Shown here piece after piece: positions 45,300 to 60,700 of a DNA stretch of 64,000 bases. The stretch is from positions 26,017,023-26,081,022 of the forward strand of contig CM060200.1 of NCBI GenBank assembly GCA_030562195.1, written 5' to 3'. The DNA is from Nipponacmea schrenckii (Eukaryota > Mollusca > Gastropoda > Lottiidae). Both the position numbers and the translations under genes were made by a program. The notes beneath the pieces are model-generated. The model saw only the letters and a list, made by a program, of their open reading frames with translations, did no database searches and had not been told where the DNA came from. Each line of letters starts with the position of its first letter. The first letter of the stretch is position 1.

Positions 45300-48200
45300 T
45301 TTAGGAGTAAGACGATTATTAAACGACTTCGGGGGCTAGAAAGACTACCATTGACGGGACCAGTTCGACAAACAATTACGATTTTGGGGTCAGTTAGACG
45401 AATAATAACAATTTTGGGGTCAGTTAAACCATCAATAATGAGTTTGGAGGTCAGTTCGACGAACAATAACGAATTTAAGGATCAGTTAGACGATCAGTTA
45501 GAGATTGGGGTCGGTAAGACGAACAATAACAAGTAAGAGGTCAGTTAGACAGCCAATAACGAGTTTGGAGGTCAGGTAGACAACCAATAACGAGGTTGAA
45601 GGCTAGTTAGCTGATCAATAACGAGATTAGAGTCAGACGATTAATAACAATTTTGGGGTCAGTAAGACGAGCTATAACGATTTTGAGGATAATTAGACGA
45701 CTAATAACAAGTTTTGGGTCAGTTAGACAACGAATAACGAGTTTGGAGGTCAGTTCGACGAACAATAACGAATTTAAGGATCAGTTAGACGATCAATGAC
45801 GAGTTTGTGGTCAGTTAGAAAACTAATAACGAGTTTTTGGGTCAGTTAGACAACCAATAACGAGATTGGAGGCCAGATAGACGACCAATAACGAGATTAG
45901 GGTCAGTAAGACGAACAAAACGAATTTGGGGTCAAGTAGGCAACCAATAACGATATTGGGGGTCAGTTAGACGAACAATAACGAGTTTGGGGGTCAGTAA
46001 TACGATCAATAACGAGTTTGGGTGTCAGTTAGACGATCAATAACGAGTTTGGGAGTCAGTTCAACGAACAATAGCGAGTTTAAGGTCAAGAAGAGAACCA
46101 ATAACGATATTGGGGGTCAGTAAGACGATCAATAACGAGTTTGGAGACAGTTCGACGAGCAATATGAGTTTGAGGCCAGTTAGACGACTAATAACAAGTT
46201 TGGCGTCAGTTAGACAACCAATAACGAGTTTGGAGGTCAGTTACACGACCAATAACGAGATAAGGGTCAGTAAGACGAACAATAACGAATTTGGGGTCAA
46301 GCAGTCAACCAATAACGAGATTGGGGGTCAGTTAGACGTTTAATAACGAGATTTGGGTCAGTGAGACGAACAATAACGAGTTTGGGGGTCAGTTAGACGA
46401 TAAATAACGAGTTTAGGGGCCAGTTAGACGACCAATAACGAGTATGGGGGTCAGTTAGAAGATCAATAACAAGTTTGAGGTCAGTTAGACAACCAATAAC
46501 GAGTTTGGAGGCCATTAAGACGATCAATAACGAGATTAGGGTCAGTAAGACGAACAATCACGAGTTTGGGGTCAAGTAGACAACCAATTACGATATTGGG
46601 GTTCAGTTAGACTATCAATAAAGAGTTTGAGGACCAGTTCGACGAACATTTACGATTTTGGGGTCGACGATAAATGACGAATTTAAGGATCAGTTAGACG
46701 ATCAATAACGAGATTGGGGTCAGTAAGGCGAACAATAACAAGTTCGGGGTCAGTTAGACAACCAATAACGAGTTTGGGGGTCAGTAAGACAACCAATAAT
46801 TAGTTTGGGGTCAGTCAGACAGCCAATAACGAGATTGGAGGCCAGTTAGACCAAGTTTGGGGTCAACCAGTAACGATATTGGGGATCAGTTAGACGAACA
46901 ATAACGAGTTTGGGGGTCAGTAATACGATCAATAACGAGTTCGGGTGTCAGACGAAAAATAGTGAGATTAGGTTCAGTAAGACGAACAATAATGCGTTTG
47001 GGGTCAAGTAGACAACCAATAACGATATTGGGGATCAGTTAGACGATCAATAACGAGTTTGGGTGTCAGTTAGACGAACAATAGTGAGTTCAAGTAGAGA
47101 ACCAATAACATTATTGGGGGTCAGTAGGACGATCAATAACGAGTTTGGAGACAGTTCGACGAGCAATACGAGTTTGAGGTTAGTTAGACGACTAATAACA
47201 AGTTTGGCGTCAGTTAGAAAACCAATAATTAGTTTGGAGGTCAGTTCGACGAACAATAACGAATTTAAGGATCAGTTATACGACCAATTACGAGATAGGG
47301 GTCAGTAAGACGGACAATAACAAGTTCGGGGTCAGTTAGACAACCAATAACGAGTTTGGGGGTCAGTAAGACAACCAATAATTAGTTTAGGGTCAGTCAG
47401 ACAGCCAATAACGAGATTTGAGGCCAGTTAGACCATCAATAACGAGTTTGGAGACCAGTTCGACGAACATTTACGATTTCGGGTCGACGAACAATGACGA
47501 ATTTAAGGATCAGTTAGACGATCAATAACGAGATTGGGGTCAGTAAGACGAACAATAACAAGTTTGGGGATCAGTTAGACGATCAATAACGAGTTAAGGG
47601 GCCAGTTAGACGATTAATAACGAGTATGGGGGTCAGTTAGAAGATCAATAACAAGTTTGGGGTCAGTTAGACACCCAATAACGAGTTTGGAGGCCATTTA
47701 GGCGATCAATAACGAGATTAGGTTCAGTAAGACGAACAATAATGAGTTTGGGGTCAAGTAGACAACCAATTACGATATTGGGGTCAGTTAAACGATCAAT
47801 AACGAGTTTGGGGACCAGTTCGACGAACATTTACGATTTTGGGGTCGACGAACAATGACGAATTTAAGGATCAGTTAGACGATCAATAACGAGATTGGGG
47901 TCAGTAAGACGAACAATAACAAGTTTGGGGTCAGTTAGACAACCAATAACGAGTTTGGAGTTCTTTTAGACGATCAATAACGAGATTAGGGTCAGTAAGA
48001 CGACCTATAACGAGTTTGGGGTCAAGTAGACAACCAAACTAATATCGGGTTTGGGGGTCAGTAAGACAACCAATAACGAATTTAACGAGATTGGAGGTCA
48101 GTTAGACGACCAATAACGAGATTGGGGTCAGTAAGACGAACAATAACAAGTTTTGGGTCAGTTAGACCATCAATAACGAGTTTGGAGGTCAGTTCGACGA

Positions 48201-48600
48201 ACAATAACGAATTTAAGGATCAGTTAGACTATCAATAACGAGATTTGGGGTCAGTAAGACAAACAATAACAAGTTAGAATTCAGTTAGACAGCCAATAAC
48301 GAGTTTGGAGGTCAGTTAGACAACCAATAACGAGTTCGGAGGCTAGCTAGACGATCAATAACGAGATTTTGGTCAGTTAGACGATTTATAACAATTTTGG
48401 GATCAGTTAGACAACCAATATCGAATTTGGAGGTCAGTTCGACAACCAATAACGTTCAATAACGAGATTTGGGTCAGTGAGACGAACAATTACGACTTTG
48501 GGGTCAGTTAGAAGATCAATAACGAGTTTGGGGTCAGTTAGACTAACAATAACGAGTTTAAGGGTTAGAAGACCAGTAACGAGTATAGGGCTAACATCCA
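45300..48600. repeat. Minisatellite array, about 31-bp unit
   Basis: Roughly a hundred degenerate units of the form gtcagttagacgatcaataa plus cgagtttgggg. Longer passages recur (for example about 46620-46760 and 47440-47570, sharing gacgaacatttacgatttt), so larger blocks were also duplicated. Unit length is not a multiple of three; short frames across it are artefacts. Confidence 0.9.
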
Positions 48601-51600
48601 CCCAATCAATGTGGTTTGACATTGGTCGATATCCAAAGTATATTTTAAAGTTTTTGCCCTCGTTACCATTGTGACTTTCCCTTTCTCCTCCCGCCACCAA
48701 GAAGAAGACTCCTATAAAAACTTGTCACGAACGTGTTAATTATCTTGATTGATATAAATTGTCACACTTTATTGCTAATTTCTATGATAAAAAAAAAAGA
48801 ATTTTAATCTAACTGACCAGAACATGTCGATAGTCGTTCCTATTACAAAGTTATCATCAGTAGGGGTAATTTAAAAAGCGTCATTTTATATGCTGTCGGC
48901 AACACTCTGTTTACTAAAGCTGGCTGAGAAGTCCTAAAACTAACTTTTAAAGACTCATACCAGGTCGATATTTCATTTTTCATGTACATTTACTTCTCTA
49001 TGTAAATGTAAACCTTTCCAGTTTTATAAAGGCAATCACAGTGAAAATAGCATCTTTATTAGAAAACTTGCGACCGCTTTAGGAAACAGACTAAAGAATC
49101 ATTTGAAATGACACGTTCCTGGATTGCTATAAGGAGTTTTGGCACCGATTTTGCAGATGTAATAGTTCACAAGATGTCGTTATACACATTAATGGCACGG
49201 CCCATTCTTTTTTATTCAAATCTAAGCAATGCAAATTTCATGTTTAAATACTCTATAGAACTTTTGTTGTCATTTGTGCTTTTGTGACCATTTCTATAGT
49301 AATGGAGAATAGAATTGCAGGTAAAAACCATTTTACAGGCGCCGCCACTGGAACTTTAAAGTTTTAGTAACCATCACTGAACACAGATGATAATAAGACA
49401 TAAGACATCATCTGATAATTAATAACAGTGGTGGACAGAAGAAAGAATAATACTAGTTAAGGGATGGTCTGTTATCTACAAGTGCTGTAACGCTCGACAA
49501 GGATTGTTCGTCTCACTCTATGCCCCGCCGGGCACCTGCAACATTAGTCAATGGTTGATAATAATTCTCTGATAATAATTCTCTTGTCTTAATGAAACAA
49601 TTAGTGTTGATTGAATATATAATTATTTCCTAATGACCGTTTTTAGTCACACCAACCTGGAAATTTCATGTATATTTAAAACTAACAGTCGTTTTCATTA
49701 AGTACTCTATAATCAAAACCTTTGAAGATATCGATTCAACAACGTGATTAAAAGTGCAAAAATTATCAAAAGAAAAGTTTTCAAATCACGCGACAAATCA
49801 CTAGTAAATGAAAGTAAGAAAAGTTTATTTAAAGAACAAATTCCCGATTTTAGGGGTCTTGAGTATAAGTAAATAGTTTTGGGGAGTCGAAAATCGCAAA
49901 ATTCGTTCAAAAATGCCTCAAAATCAAATTTCTATTTATGTCTTTTCCATATATCAATAGTCTCAAAAACTGACGAGTCTTCTCTTTATCTTTTTAAACA
50001 AGGATAATTTTGGACAAACATGAATTTGACGATACTCTGTGAAATAGCTGATTATCGTATCTTAAAACAACACCCGTTTCTGAGACTAAGGTTATGTTTG
50101 GTTTAAAAAGAAATGCAAAACCGTTAGCTACATGGGGTATTGCGTTCTGAACGCCTTTTTAAGGGTAGGATTATCATAGCATCACACAACATCATAGGCC
50201 ATAAAGATGGGCGGAAATACGTCATCCAGTTCGACCGTCGCAACATGACTTCTGATATTGTATATGTTGGCTTTATGGATATCGAATATCAATAAAGGCA
50301 ATTAATAATAAACTTGTTAATAAACAATCAGATTTATCACACTTTATATTTCTTCAAGTCAGAGGTGATTGTCTTCTGTTTGTGAACAATACATTGGTAA
50401 CACAGATCTAGGGTAAGAATGTGAATGTTAGGCATAGAACTATTGAAGGACTTGGTAAAAGTGCTTGGTTATCGATACTAAATTCATGGTTATTGAAGTT
50501 GAATCTAGTTTGGAGTATGATTGGATTTGAGTGATTTGAAACATAGAGTTATGATTATATTGTAAGGTTGGTTAAGGTTGAATTTTGATTTCGAACCCTA
50601 GAGATAACAGAAAAGGCATTTACAATTGCTGAAAATCAGAATAGACAGCAGTATTGATTTCAGATATAATACAGCCATTCTGGAAATTTCAAAGCCTCGC
50701 CTTTTTAAAAAGAAAAACAAATGTAACTCTAGGTATATATTGATTGAATGTGGGTAACTACTGCCAATATGCATTACTTGTAAAGCCATGAATCACCTGA
50801 GTTTTGGTTATAATCTAAAGTGATTGTAAGGTAACAATATTGTAGAAAAACATGTGTCATAGGGTATTTACTAGAGAACGTTGTTTTGTAACCAACAGTC
50901 ATTATCAACTGCTCTTTTGGAAGTTAATAATTCATATGGGTTAGAAACCAAAGGTGGTCCGTTGATTGTATATTTTTGAATAGTGGTGTTAATTGCGATA
51001 GGTTTGGATCGTTCTATGTGTTCACCCCGCCACACTGTATTAACAAATTATAGCAAAATGTTCGTTTGCATACACAAATATTTCGCTTTTCAAAAAGAAA
51101 ACTATTGAGTTAGTCTGTTTTACCAATCAATCTAACGAAGTGAAAAAATGCTGTCATTAATTCTTTTTCTTTTATTCTGGTTTAGCAGGAACGACGATCA
51201 CAAACAGAATTAAACAAACATTTGGATAATGAATAGTGCTAATTAACAAGGATTAAATTTTCAAACTTACGGGACATTTAGAAACGCTGCGTACGATTTT
51301 TCCAGAAGTATGATATGGATTCTAGAAAAGTTGTTCAAGAGTAATACATCCAGAGTAAATTCAAGAAACGTGTGAAAACTGTTTCACATTACATGTGTTG
51401 TAAATTGTAGAAACGTTATATGAAAGATAAGTTTAATTGAAGGACTTTGAATTAGAACAAGGACGATCATATCGTTTTGAATTGCTTCATAGAATTGTAT
51501 CCGTCGATTAAAAAGGATCATTCTGGATCTTAGACACATCCGATTCGATCCTAAATACACGTTATCTACAAATTCTTTTCTACTAAAATATCAAAAGGAA

Positions 51601-51706
51601 ATCTAGCATTTAACATATATGTATTTATTGAATATTTGTGTTTGCTGTTGTCTTATAAGAGGAAGTTATGTCAGGCGTTTCGAGATTGTGTTGAGTTCTT
51701 TCGTAC
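48601..51706. other. Gene-free interval upstream of the bestrophin-like gene
   Basis: No supported gene, RNA or clear repeat. Frames of about 65 codons at 49713-49910 and 50598-50789 (minus) have no supporting features. The right end should contain the promoter of the gene at 51780. Confidence 0.45.
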
Positions 51707-51731
51707 CAAGATGGCGAATGGTGTAACATAG
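51707..51731 (+). promoter_or_regulatory. YY1-like site with a short upstream ORF
   Basis: ccaagatggcg (51707-51716) resembles the YY1 element often found just downstream of TATA-less start sites. Its ATG opens a six-codon upstream frame ending at the TAG 51729-51731, 49 bp before the main ATG at 51780. Confidence 0.4.
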
Positions 51732-51779
51732 TGAGGAAATATTGACGGAACTTTGAAGATAGTGACAAGTTGTAACAAT

Positions 51780-54700
51780 ATGAAGCGACATATTTTATTA
51801 AAATGTATGGTTTTGAGTTTGTGTTGGGTTCGAGTCTTATCAACCACTACAAGTAAGTGACTATTATATTTAATTTTCACAATAAAGGAGTATCGTCGTT
51901 TGAAGAATTACTTTGCCAGTTAACCAACTCATTCATTTCAGGCACTCAAGCACCTTTTCGAAATAGAAATTCGGCGTCTAGTTTGTTCACAATTAGGAAA
52001 GCAAAGGTTTTTAAACAAGTTGGGACAATGACGATACTTTACATGGTTCTAGCTTACAGCCATTTCTGATTATTATCGTATCTTTATCAAATCTAAAATA
52101 AGATTCCAAATCTGAAAAAAATGATATAGTCTATGTGTAGTCTATGTATAGTCTATGTGTAGTCTATGTATAGACTATGTGAAGTCTATGTATAGTCTAT
52201 GTGTAGTCTATGTATAGTCTATGTATAGTTTATGTATAGTCTATGTATAGTTTATGTATAATCTATGTATAGCCTATGTATAGTCTATGTATAGTTTATG
52301 TAAAGTCTATATGTAGTCTATGTATAGTTTATGTGTAGTCTATGTATAGTTTATGTGTAGTCTATGTATAATCTATGTGTAGTCTATGTATAGTCTATGT
52401 GTAGTCTATGTATAATCTATGTGTAGTCTATGTAAGGTCTATGTGTAGTCTATGTATAGTCTATGTGTAGTCTATGTATAGTCTATGTGTAGTCTATGTA
52501 TAGTCTATGTGTAGTCTATGTATAGTTTATGTAAAGTCTATATGTAGTCTATGTATAGTCTATGTGTAGTCTATGTATAGTTTATGTGTAGTCTATGTAT
52601 AGTCTATGTGTAGAAAGAATTGTTAAGTTATCCAGGTATGAATGAATATTAAACGACGTTATCCACCAATATGTTCATTTTCATGAATTTTTTAAATTTT
52701 TTTTACAAATTTGAATATTTTCTTAATTTAATTACTTTAAATTTGAAATAAAGAAACAGTTATGTTTTAGTGCGGATGTTAAAAATCAATGTTCTAATAA
52801 CGGAAATCACGACTTGCCATTGTAAAATGTAACCCAGTTCTGCCTCGGTGAGTGTAGAATTCCAAATTCCCCAAAAGACTTAAAGTCGAAACTAAATTCC
52901 GGCCATAGATCGGATCAAAAATATTTTACGTCAAAAAAGCGATTTTCTTTGAGAAAACGCAGCTAAAAGCTGTTTCATTTTGATAGGTAGCTTTCTAAGA
53001 ATTACAAATTTATTTAGAGAAAATGGCAATACGTTATAAAATTAGTCATTATGTCAAATGTGTGACATCCAAAACGACAAAGATCAAAGTAAAACTACAT
53101 ATTCAACCATCTGTTATAGTAAAACATTATAGTACAATACCATTAGATCGAGCGACAATGATAAAAAATGAAAGGGTGAAAATGAAATGAATGAGTTTTA
53201 TTATTATTCTTTAAACAATAGGACAACGCAATGTAATGTAAAATGAAGGAAAGTTTGCTCTTTTTGGAATTTCCAACTGTAAAGGATAGTCGGAGGCCTG
53301 GTTCAGGGTTAGAAATAACTGAAATCTAATTAATTTGATTATTTGTCTGTCTGTTGGATGATGTTTCATTTAGGAAATACTTTCCCCACAGCTTCCACTT
53401 TACATATTGAATGGTCTTGTACGTCAACAATAGAATTAGAATAAGGATTATAATTTTGTGTCTTTATTACTAACAATTAGTGTCTTCATTGAAGACCATA
53501 AAATATCAAATATTAAAAGAGTGAAATTGCAATCCAATGATAATTTTGATAAACTCAGAATTGTAATGGACAGCATGCATGGAATATTTTTAAATATATG
53601 GTAATTTACAGGATATTTCATAAGGCATATAGAACCTTTTCCTTACTATAACCCACTTCCCCGCATAAATCATAGCAATTACCCCTTCCCCTTATAGATT
53701 TTTACTATTATCCCTTCCCCGTATGAATCTTTACCATAACCCCCTTTCCCCTATACATTCTAGACACCCCCCCCCCCCAACCCTGTAAATTCTAATCCTC
53801 CTTCTTAGTTTTTGCATGAAATTTTTAGAATGATTTAAACCATAATTGTTAAAATATTGCTGATCAAATTGAATCAATGAAGTATTGAAAAATTTAAAAT
53901 GAAGAAAACAAGAATAAAAAATGAAGAAAACATGAAATAAATTGACTACGAAGGAACAAGTTCATATGAAATTAAAATCGATGAATCTTGTTTATTCTGC
54001 ATTAAAAGCATGGAAGCTTTAAAAAAAAAAATTGAAGTTTCAAATTTAAAACCTATTGACAAAGTTCTCGAAACGACCAGAGAATAATTACTCGGTTATC
54101 AAACATTCAGACGTTCTGGTTCTTGGTTTAAATCACTTCAATTTAAGTATATTACAAATATAAATCAAACAATTTGAGTCATTAAAAAACAAAATATGGA
54201 CATTTTACATTTTTTTCTTTTCTTTTGAATTTTGATTTGTGTGCGTAATAGCCTATTCGTGACGCATCATTCGCGTACAATTTAATATAAAAAAACATGA
54301 ACATTCTCCAAGAACAATTAAAAACTGTTTATAAGTTCTTCGATTAGGTTCGTTTCGTGAAATTGTCTGTCGCTTTGACATTTAAATTTTGTGCCAAAAC
54401 CATACCTTAACTTCGAAAGCCTCGTAGCGTCGATCCAAACTAAACGCCGTCATCGTCTTAACTGTTTTTAGATTGGTGGAAATATAACCAGAACCCTACC
54501 TAACCCTAGATTAACAAAGTTACAACCTTACTCCCTTCCCAACCCTATTCTTCAACCAGGCTAATCCTTCTCTCCTGAATTATTAAATACTTTTCATTGT
54601 ACCCAGCATGTCATTGCCCTCGTAATCCAAGACAGAAAGACAAACTGAAAAATTCGTAATCAGAGACAGAAAGACAAACCATATAACTCGTAATCCGAGA

Positions 54701-57700
54701 CAGAAAAACAAACCGTAAAAAACTCGTAATCAGAGACAGAAAGACAAACCGTAAAACTCGTAATCAAAGACAGAAAGGTATACCTTAAAATTCGTAATCA
54801 TATACAGAAAGATATATCGTAAAACTCGTAATCAAAGACAGAAAGACAAACTGTAAAACTCGTAATCAGAGACAGAAAGACATACCGTTAAACTCGTATT
54901 CATAGACAAAAAGATATACCGTAAAATTCGTAATCAAAGACAGAAAGACAAGCTGTAAAACTCGTAATCAGAGGCAGAAAGACAAAACTGTAAAACTCGT
55001 AATCAGAGACAAAAAGATAAACCGTAAAACTCGTAATCAAAGACAGAAAGACAAACTGTAAAACTCGTAATCAGAGACAGAAAGACAAACTGTAAAACTC
55101 GTAATCAGAGACAAAAAGATAAACCGTAAAACTCGTAATCAAAGACAGAAAGACAAACTGTAAAACTCGTAATCATAGACAAAAAGATATACCGTAAAAC
55201 TCGTAATCATAGACAGAACGACATACCGTAAAACTCGTAATCATAGACAGAAAGACAAACTGTAAAACTCGTAATCAGAGACAAAAAGACATACCGTAAA
55301 ACTCGTAATCATAGACAAAAAGATATACCGTAAAACTCGTAATCAAAGACAGAAAGACAAACTGTAAAACACGTAATCAGAGATAGAAAGACAAAATGTA
55401 AAACTCGTAATCATAGACAAAGAGATATACCGTAAAACTCGTAATCAAAGACAGAAAGACAAACTGTAAAACTCGTAATCAGAGACAGAGACAAACTGTA
55501 AAATTCGTATTCAGAGACAAAAAGATATACCGTAAAACTCATAATCATAGACTAAAAGATATACTGTAAAACTCGTAATCAAAGAAAGAAAGACAAACTG
55601 TAAAACTCGTAATCAAAGACAGAAAGACAAACTGTAAAACTCGTAATCAGAAACAGAAAGACATACTGTAAAACTCGTAATAAGAGACAGAAAGACAAAC
55701 TGTAAAACTTGTAATCAGAGACAGAAAGACAAACTGTAAAACTGTTATTTTACTTTAGTTTACGACGAGTCTCAATAAAAATGTCAATAGAGCAAAAGTC
55801 AATAACATTAACAACAAGGCCATTCACATCTCTTGTCCATGGTAAATATTGAAAGATGCTTGAAAAGAAATCGAAGCTCTTTAATACCACTGTGTTTTAC
55901 TGTGTATTTCGGTCAAAAAGTATCCCAATAAAACATCGGATTTGTTTTTTGCTTAAGAACAGGAGTTAAAATGTTAGTTTTATCACACGGCTTTTTGACT
56001 TCTTTTATATGGGATATATACAGGAATATGATCATTTTATTCTGCTAACAGCAAAAACATGTTTCATTTATCAGCTGTATAACATAAAACATGTTGGGTC
56101 AAATTATCTAAGAGTCTTCAATTCACCACCCCGACTGTGTCGTTAAGTGCTTTGTACTTACGATCCCTGTCTAGTGTAGACACCTTTGGACATTTTGGTC
56201 ATTTTCTTTCCCAATGTGTACATAATCAATTGTTATTATGCTATCAAATTACTACATAATAGGTCTATTTCCTTAATTATCTTTTGATCTATTTATTTAA
56301 AATTTCTGTATTTTGGAACTTTGCTGGATTAGCATAAGCATCAGTTTGTTTCCGTAACCATATTTATATTCTGTAAAAATGATATGTATATGTAGACATG
56401 AAATATTGTATACATCAAATAAAAATTGCGGTAGATGGTAGCTATGGCCAATCTACACTTCATTATGGAAGGTAAACCTCAAACTCGGGGCGGTGTAACT
56501 GATTATTCATTAGGTCTCGTGATTTTCAAATTGGCCAATCAAAACATTTCGAATTAGTCGTTTTCACTATTTGTTTTATGATGAACGGATGGGATTTCGT
56601 GCATATTTTATGAGTAAGATTGCCTAAGGTGTACTTAGAAGTCAAACAAATCTATTTGGATAGGGTGCACCAGGGTCACGTCTAATTAATCTGTGTGGAC
56701 AAAAAGCTATACAAAAAATAAAATCGATAATTTCTGTTATAACGATTTATCCGCTCAACATGGCTCTTTTATTTGTTTCATAGACTATTGATAGGTCTAC
56801 AAGCATTTTTCTGTTCAATATACAACCGGAAAAAAAAATATACGTCTTTCTGATACTGCACTTTTCGAGTTATGAATATTACAGATATGATATAATGATA
56901 GCCACATCAGTCTAACTTCACGTTCTACCTCTCTTCTACACGGGCCAAATGATAATTAGGGGTATAACGAGTGATTTGATCTGATTGGCTGAGATTTCCT
57001 ACAAAGATTCTAGGACCAATTTTACTCACTCGCCCTCGAGTATGCATAACGATACACACAGATATTTTAATGTAAACTTTGTTTAAAAATACACAAGTTC
57101 ATGTGTAAGGTTGTGTTCAATTGATAGAACTACGATCTACGATCAAATACATGGCCGCACAAAAAAATACATATACGTGCACATGTGTCTGGGATGAATG
57201 GACAAAAGATCATTGCATGGAAAAAACCTTTAAGATTTCAAAAGAAGCTTTTGATATGCTCAGACAATAAGTACAGACGACAGGTTTTGTATAATCCGCC
57301 ATTGTTTATTGAGAACTTACATTAATGATGTCATCAGATAAATCAATCAGTTGATGGGATTAATCGATATATCGATACAGCTAAAGATTGTATTGTTTAA
57401 ATACGTTAAGACTTGTAAATATAGTTATAGATTTATTGATTTATCGATACCAGGCTTATCGATCTCTACTGTGTTTCGACTGTCTAATCACTAACTGTCC
57501 ACGAGTTACAATATTCACAATACAAATCTTCTCATTCAATTTTGAATAGATTTATTTCATGTTTTATAAATGCAAGTGCAAGTTATTTGCCTTGTCGAAA
57601 ATATTGTTTAGAAATGTGAGTTGGCAGTTGATTAAATAAAAAAGCTGTTGATTAACAATAGCAGTACGCTTTTAAAAACAATTTGTATGAAATCAATTAC

Positions 57701-60700
57701 TAGTACCTATTGATTAGGACACAATACGTAACAGAGGAAAAGAAACATATTACCTGACTTAACGCAGGGTAAATTATTAAATATTTATGATAATAATCTT
57801 TATGTTTTATATCGAATTTACGTATGTCTTTTTCTCAAAATCTAGCATTATTTGTATCAATAATGGAAAACATCGCCAATGGCAACTATTTTATTAACTT
57901 GACAGTTCAGCTTATAGCAAGTGTCACACTCAATTGACTAATGTCAATTAGTCGAAATATTACAGTGCGGACTTCACCGTAAGCACCTATAGGATATTGA
58001 CGTTATAGCTATGTAATGACAATTTAGTGACAGATCAGCCAATAGCACGCCTATTATCTGCAAGGGGCAATACGTACTTGTAAAAAATATAAAAATTGTC
58101 GAAATCATACCTTACTTATTGTTACATTTAGATATAATTTCTAGCAAAAATCGAGTCTAGGTGGTGATGACGATTATGAAATCATATCTAAAAATCGATA
58201 AGCACAACTGGTGAAAATAGAAGCTAGTTTGTTACTTATAAATTTGAAGTTATTATTGTAAAAAACATAGGCATTTAATTAAAAATTTAATTGATGTAAA
58301 TCGGTACCCATCAATGTCTTAGGTATATTGGAAGAAAGTCTATATACAATCTCTTTAAATTTCCATAACAAAATGGTTTAGGCCTATTTACACGTGGCAA
58401 TCAGAGGATGTAATGTAACTGATTGTAGACGAATAGTGAATATTGAACCACTTTACAAAATTCATATCTTTAATCAGTCATCCGTTATTTCATACTATAT
58501 GCTTTTAACTTTTTAATTGTTTGGTATCGATATTAGTTTATGTACACAAATAGTCACTTAAACAATTCTTAAAACAATTTGAAATTGACGTAAATTTTTG
58601 TATTCTTTTGATTAATATAATTTAAAAGATTTTGTTTTTATCAAACTAATGGCGTGTTTTTATTCTTAATATGTACTGTACCTTGCTGCCATTCTTCTTA
58701 AACTTGCAATTTATATTAAAACAAACAACATATATGGATATACTTCTGTCATTTATCTTGTGTTTTTTATGCTTATGCTCCTGCTTCTATATGTCTTATA
58801 AAGAAATAAAGAAAAGAAAGAAAGATGCTATATTTTACAAGGATAACAACTTAGGTTCACAAGTCCGCCGTGACAGGGGTCGTTTCTACCAGTTGGTCCT
58901 TGGCCAAACCTCTTGGCATTGATCTTTCCCGGATTAAATAATGAAATTTATAATCTGAGAAAATATTTTCTAAAATAATTTTCCATGCAATTTGACATTT
59001 ACCTACTACAATATTGTATTATAAATGGAACATTTACCCAGATCTTGTCAAAGCACAAACACTAAGTAAAAACAGGAAACGAGTGATCTAGATCAGACTC
59101 ATTATTGTTAGCAGAGCGTTTCATATGACATGCATTTTATATAGTTTTGTTTATTGAAATAATCGCTCTGTGACAATCCGTGTCAGTCATCACTATACGT
59201 GACATGGACAGCCAACAATAATACAATATATTAATTTCAAATAAATTGGCATGTCTGCATTTGATATCTCATGCATTGTCTGGACACTCATTCAAGGTAA
59301 AAATAGGCAACAAAAATTATATTTTATATGGCTTTATTAGAAGAGTTGCTCTATGACAAGCAACAACTTTCAGTGATTTCTATTAGTGACTCGAGCAAGG
59401 CAAACTGAAAATGAAATATACAGATTGTATTCCAAATAGATTGATATGTCTATTTTGATAGCTCATGTATTACCCAAGAACTCGTAAAAGATGAAGACAC
59501 AACAAAATTTTATCATGCATGTTGAAAAAACAGCGTTATTGATAATGTCTCTCTGTAATAGACATTCATCTGGGTTGATGTATTTCAATTAGATTGTTTC
59601 GCCGATTTATAACAAAAGTTCCACCTATCGAATCTTGAACAATAACTCAGGAAATGAGTAAACGGGGTTGTCATCACCGCGGTATTCTTCATATTCAATA
59701 TAATCAATACCAGCCGTCAAATAATCAATCTAAAAAAAATAAAATAATTTCGCTTCATTTAATTTCTGTAGGTTATGTCACTCACTCTAGATCTGACAAC
59801 ATTTATCTTTAAATCAAGGTTCAAAGTAATATTTTACAAGAGCTCAATCTATTGATGAATCACCTAATGTCATTATTTAGTTTGTTTACTTGTCTTGCTT
59901 TTAATGAGTACATATAGCTAATAGCTATAGCCTCTTTAGTTCATTTGATTCGTTGGTGTATTCTCCCAAAGGTACATGCCTGGGTTTGGTATTTTACTTC
60001 TGTTCTAACCGGAAAAGAGGTTAGTTTTTAACATACTAATGTGCTTTAGTTTGCTAAATAACTATAATGATTTTAATTATTTGATTCGATAATTTGTTTA
60101 TATTAAAAATGAAATACAGGGTTTGTGTTACATAATAGAATACTCACACGACGTTGGGCTTTTTAAAAACATGTTAGATCGATAATAAGAGAGGTAATCT
60201 TTATTATGTAATTTAATGATATAGTACTCGATACTAATTCCATCATAGTAAAACATATAGAATTTTACAGGCCAATTAATCATTCAGTAAGGCAACGATA
60301 GGTGTTCTTGAACCAAATGTATGTTCACCGTTTCAAATAATTCTACCACACTTTGCTGATGGATAACTCTTTGCCTACGGTCTTGTCTGAATCGCAATGT
60401 TTCAGTTGTGATTAATATATACTACATATTAATCTGGACTGAGCCTTTCGAATTGCCCTCGGGTATCTTAAAATTGGCTCTGGAAGTCCAGTCTTACATT
60501 TTAAATTAATTTATCAACTTGAAACTTCGACAACCCAGGGAAACTTTCGTTTACGTTTCTCTTCATGTATTCGACATCAATTTTTTTCGCATTTTCTATG
60601 AGTAACGGTGCGTCCATAGATCATTGTGTATCAGGATGGACATATTGAAACATATAAAGTCTTGACATTTTAACAACCATATTTCCTACTTCCTTATAAT

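Noticed and set aside
45212..48700. Multiple frames with TDPKLVI or SVRRTIT repeats
   Set aside because: Translations of the 31-bp minisatellite, in inconsistent frames.
54611..55745. Regularly spaced repeats resembling a CRISPR array
   Set aside because: Units are contiguous degenerate 34-bp repeats with no unique spacers, in animal DNA.
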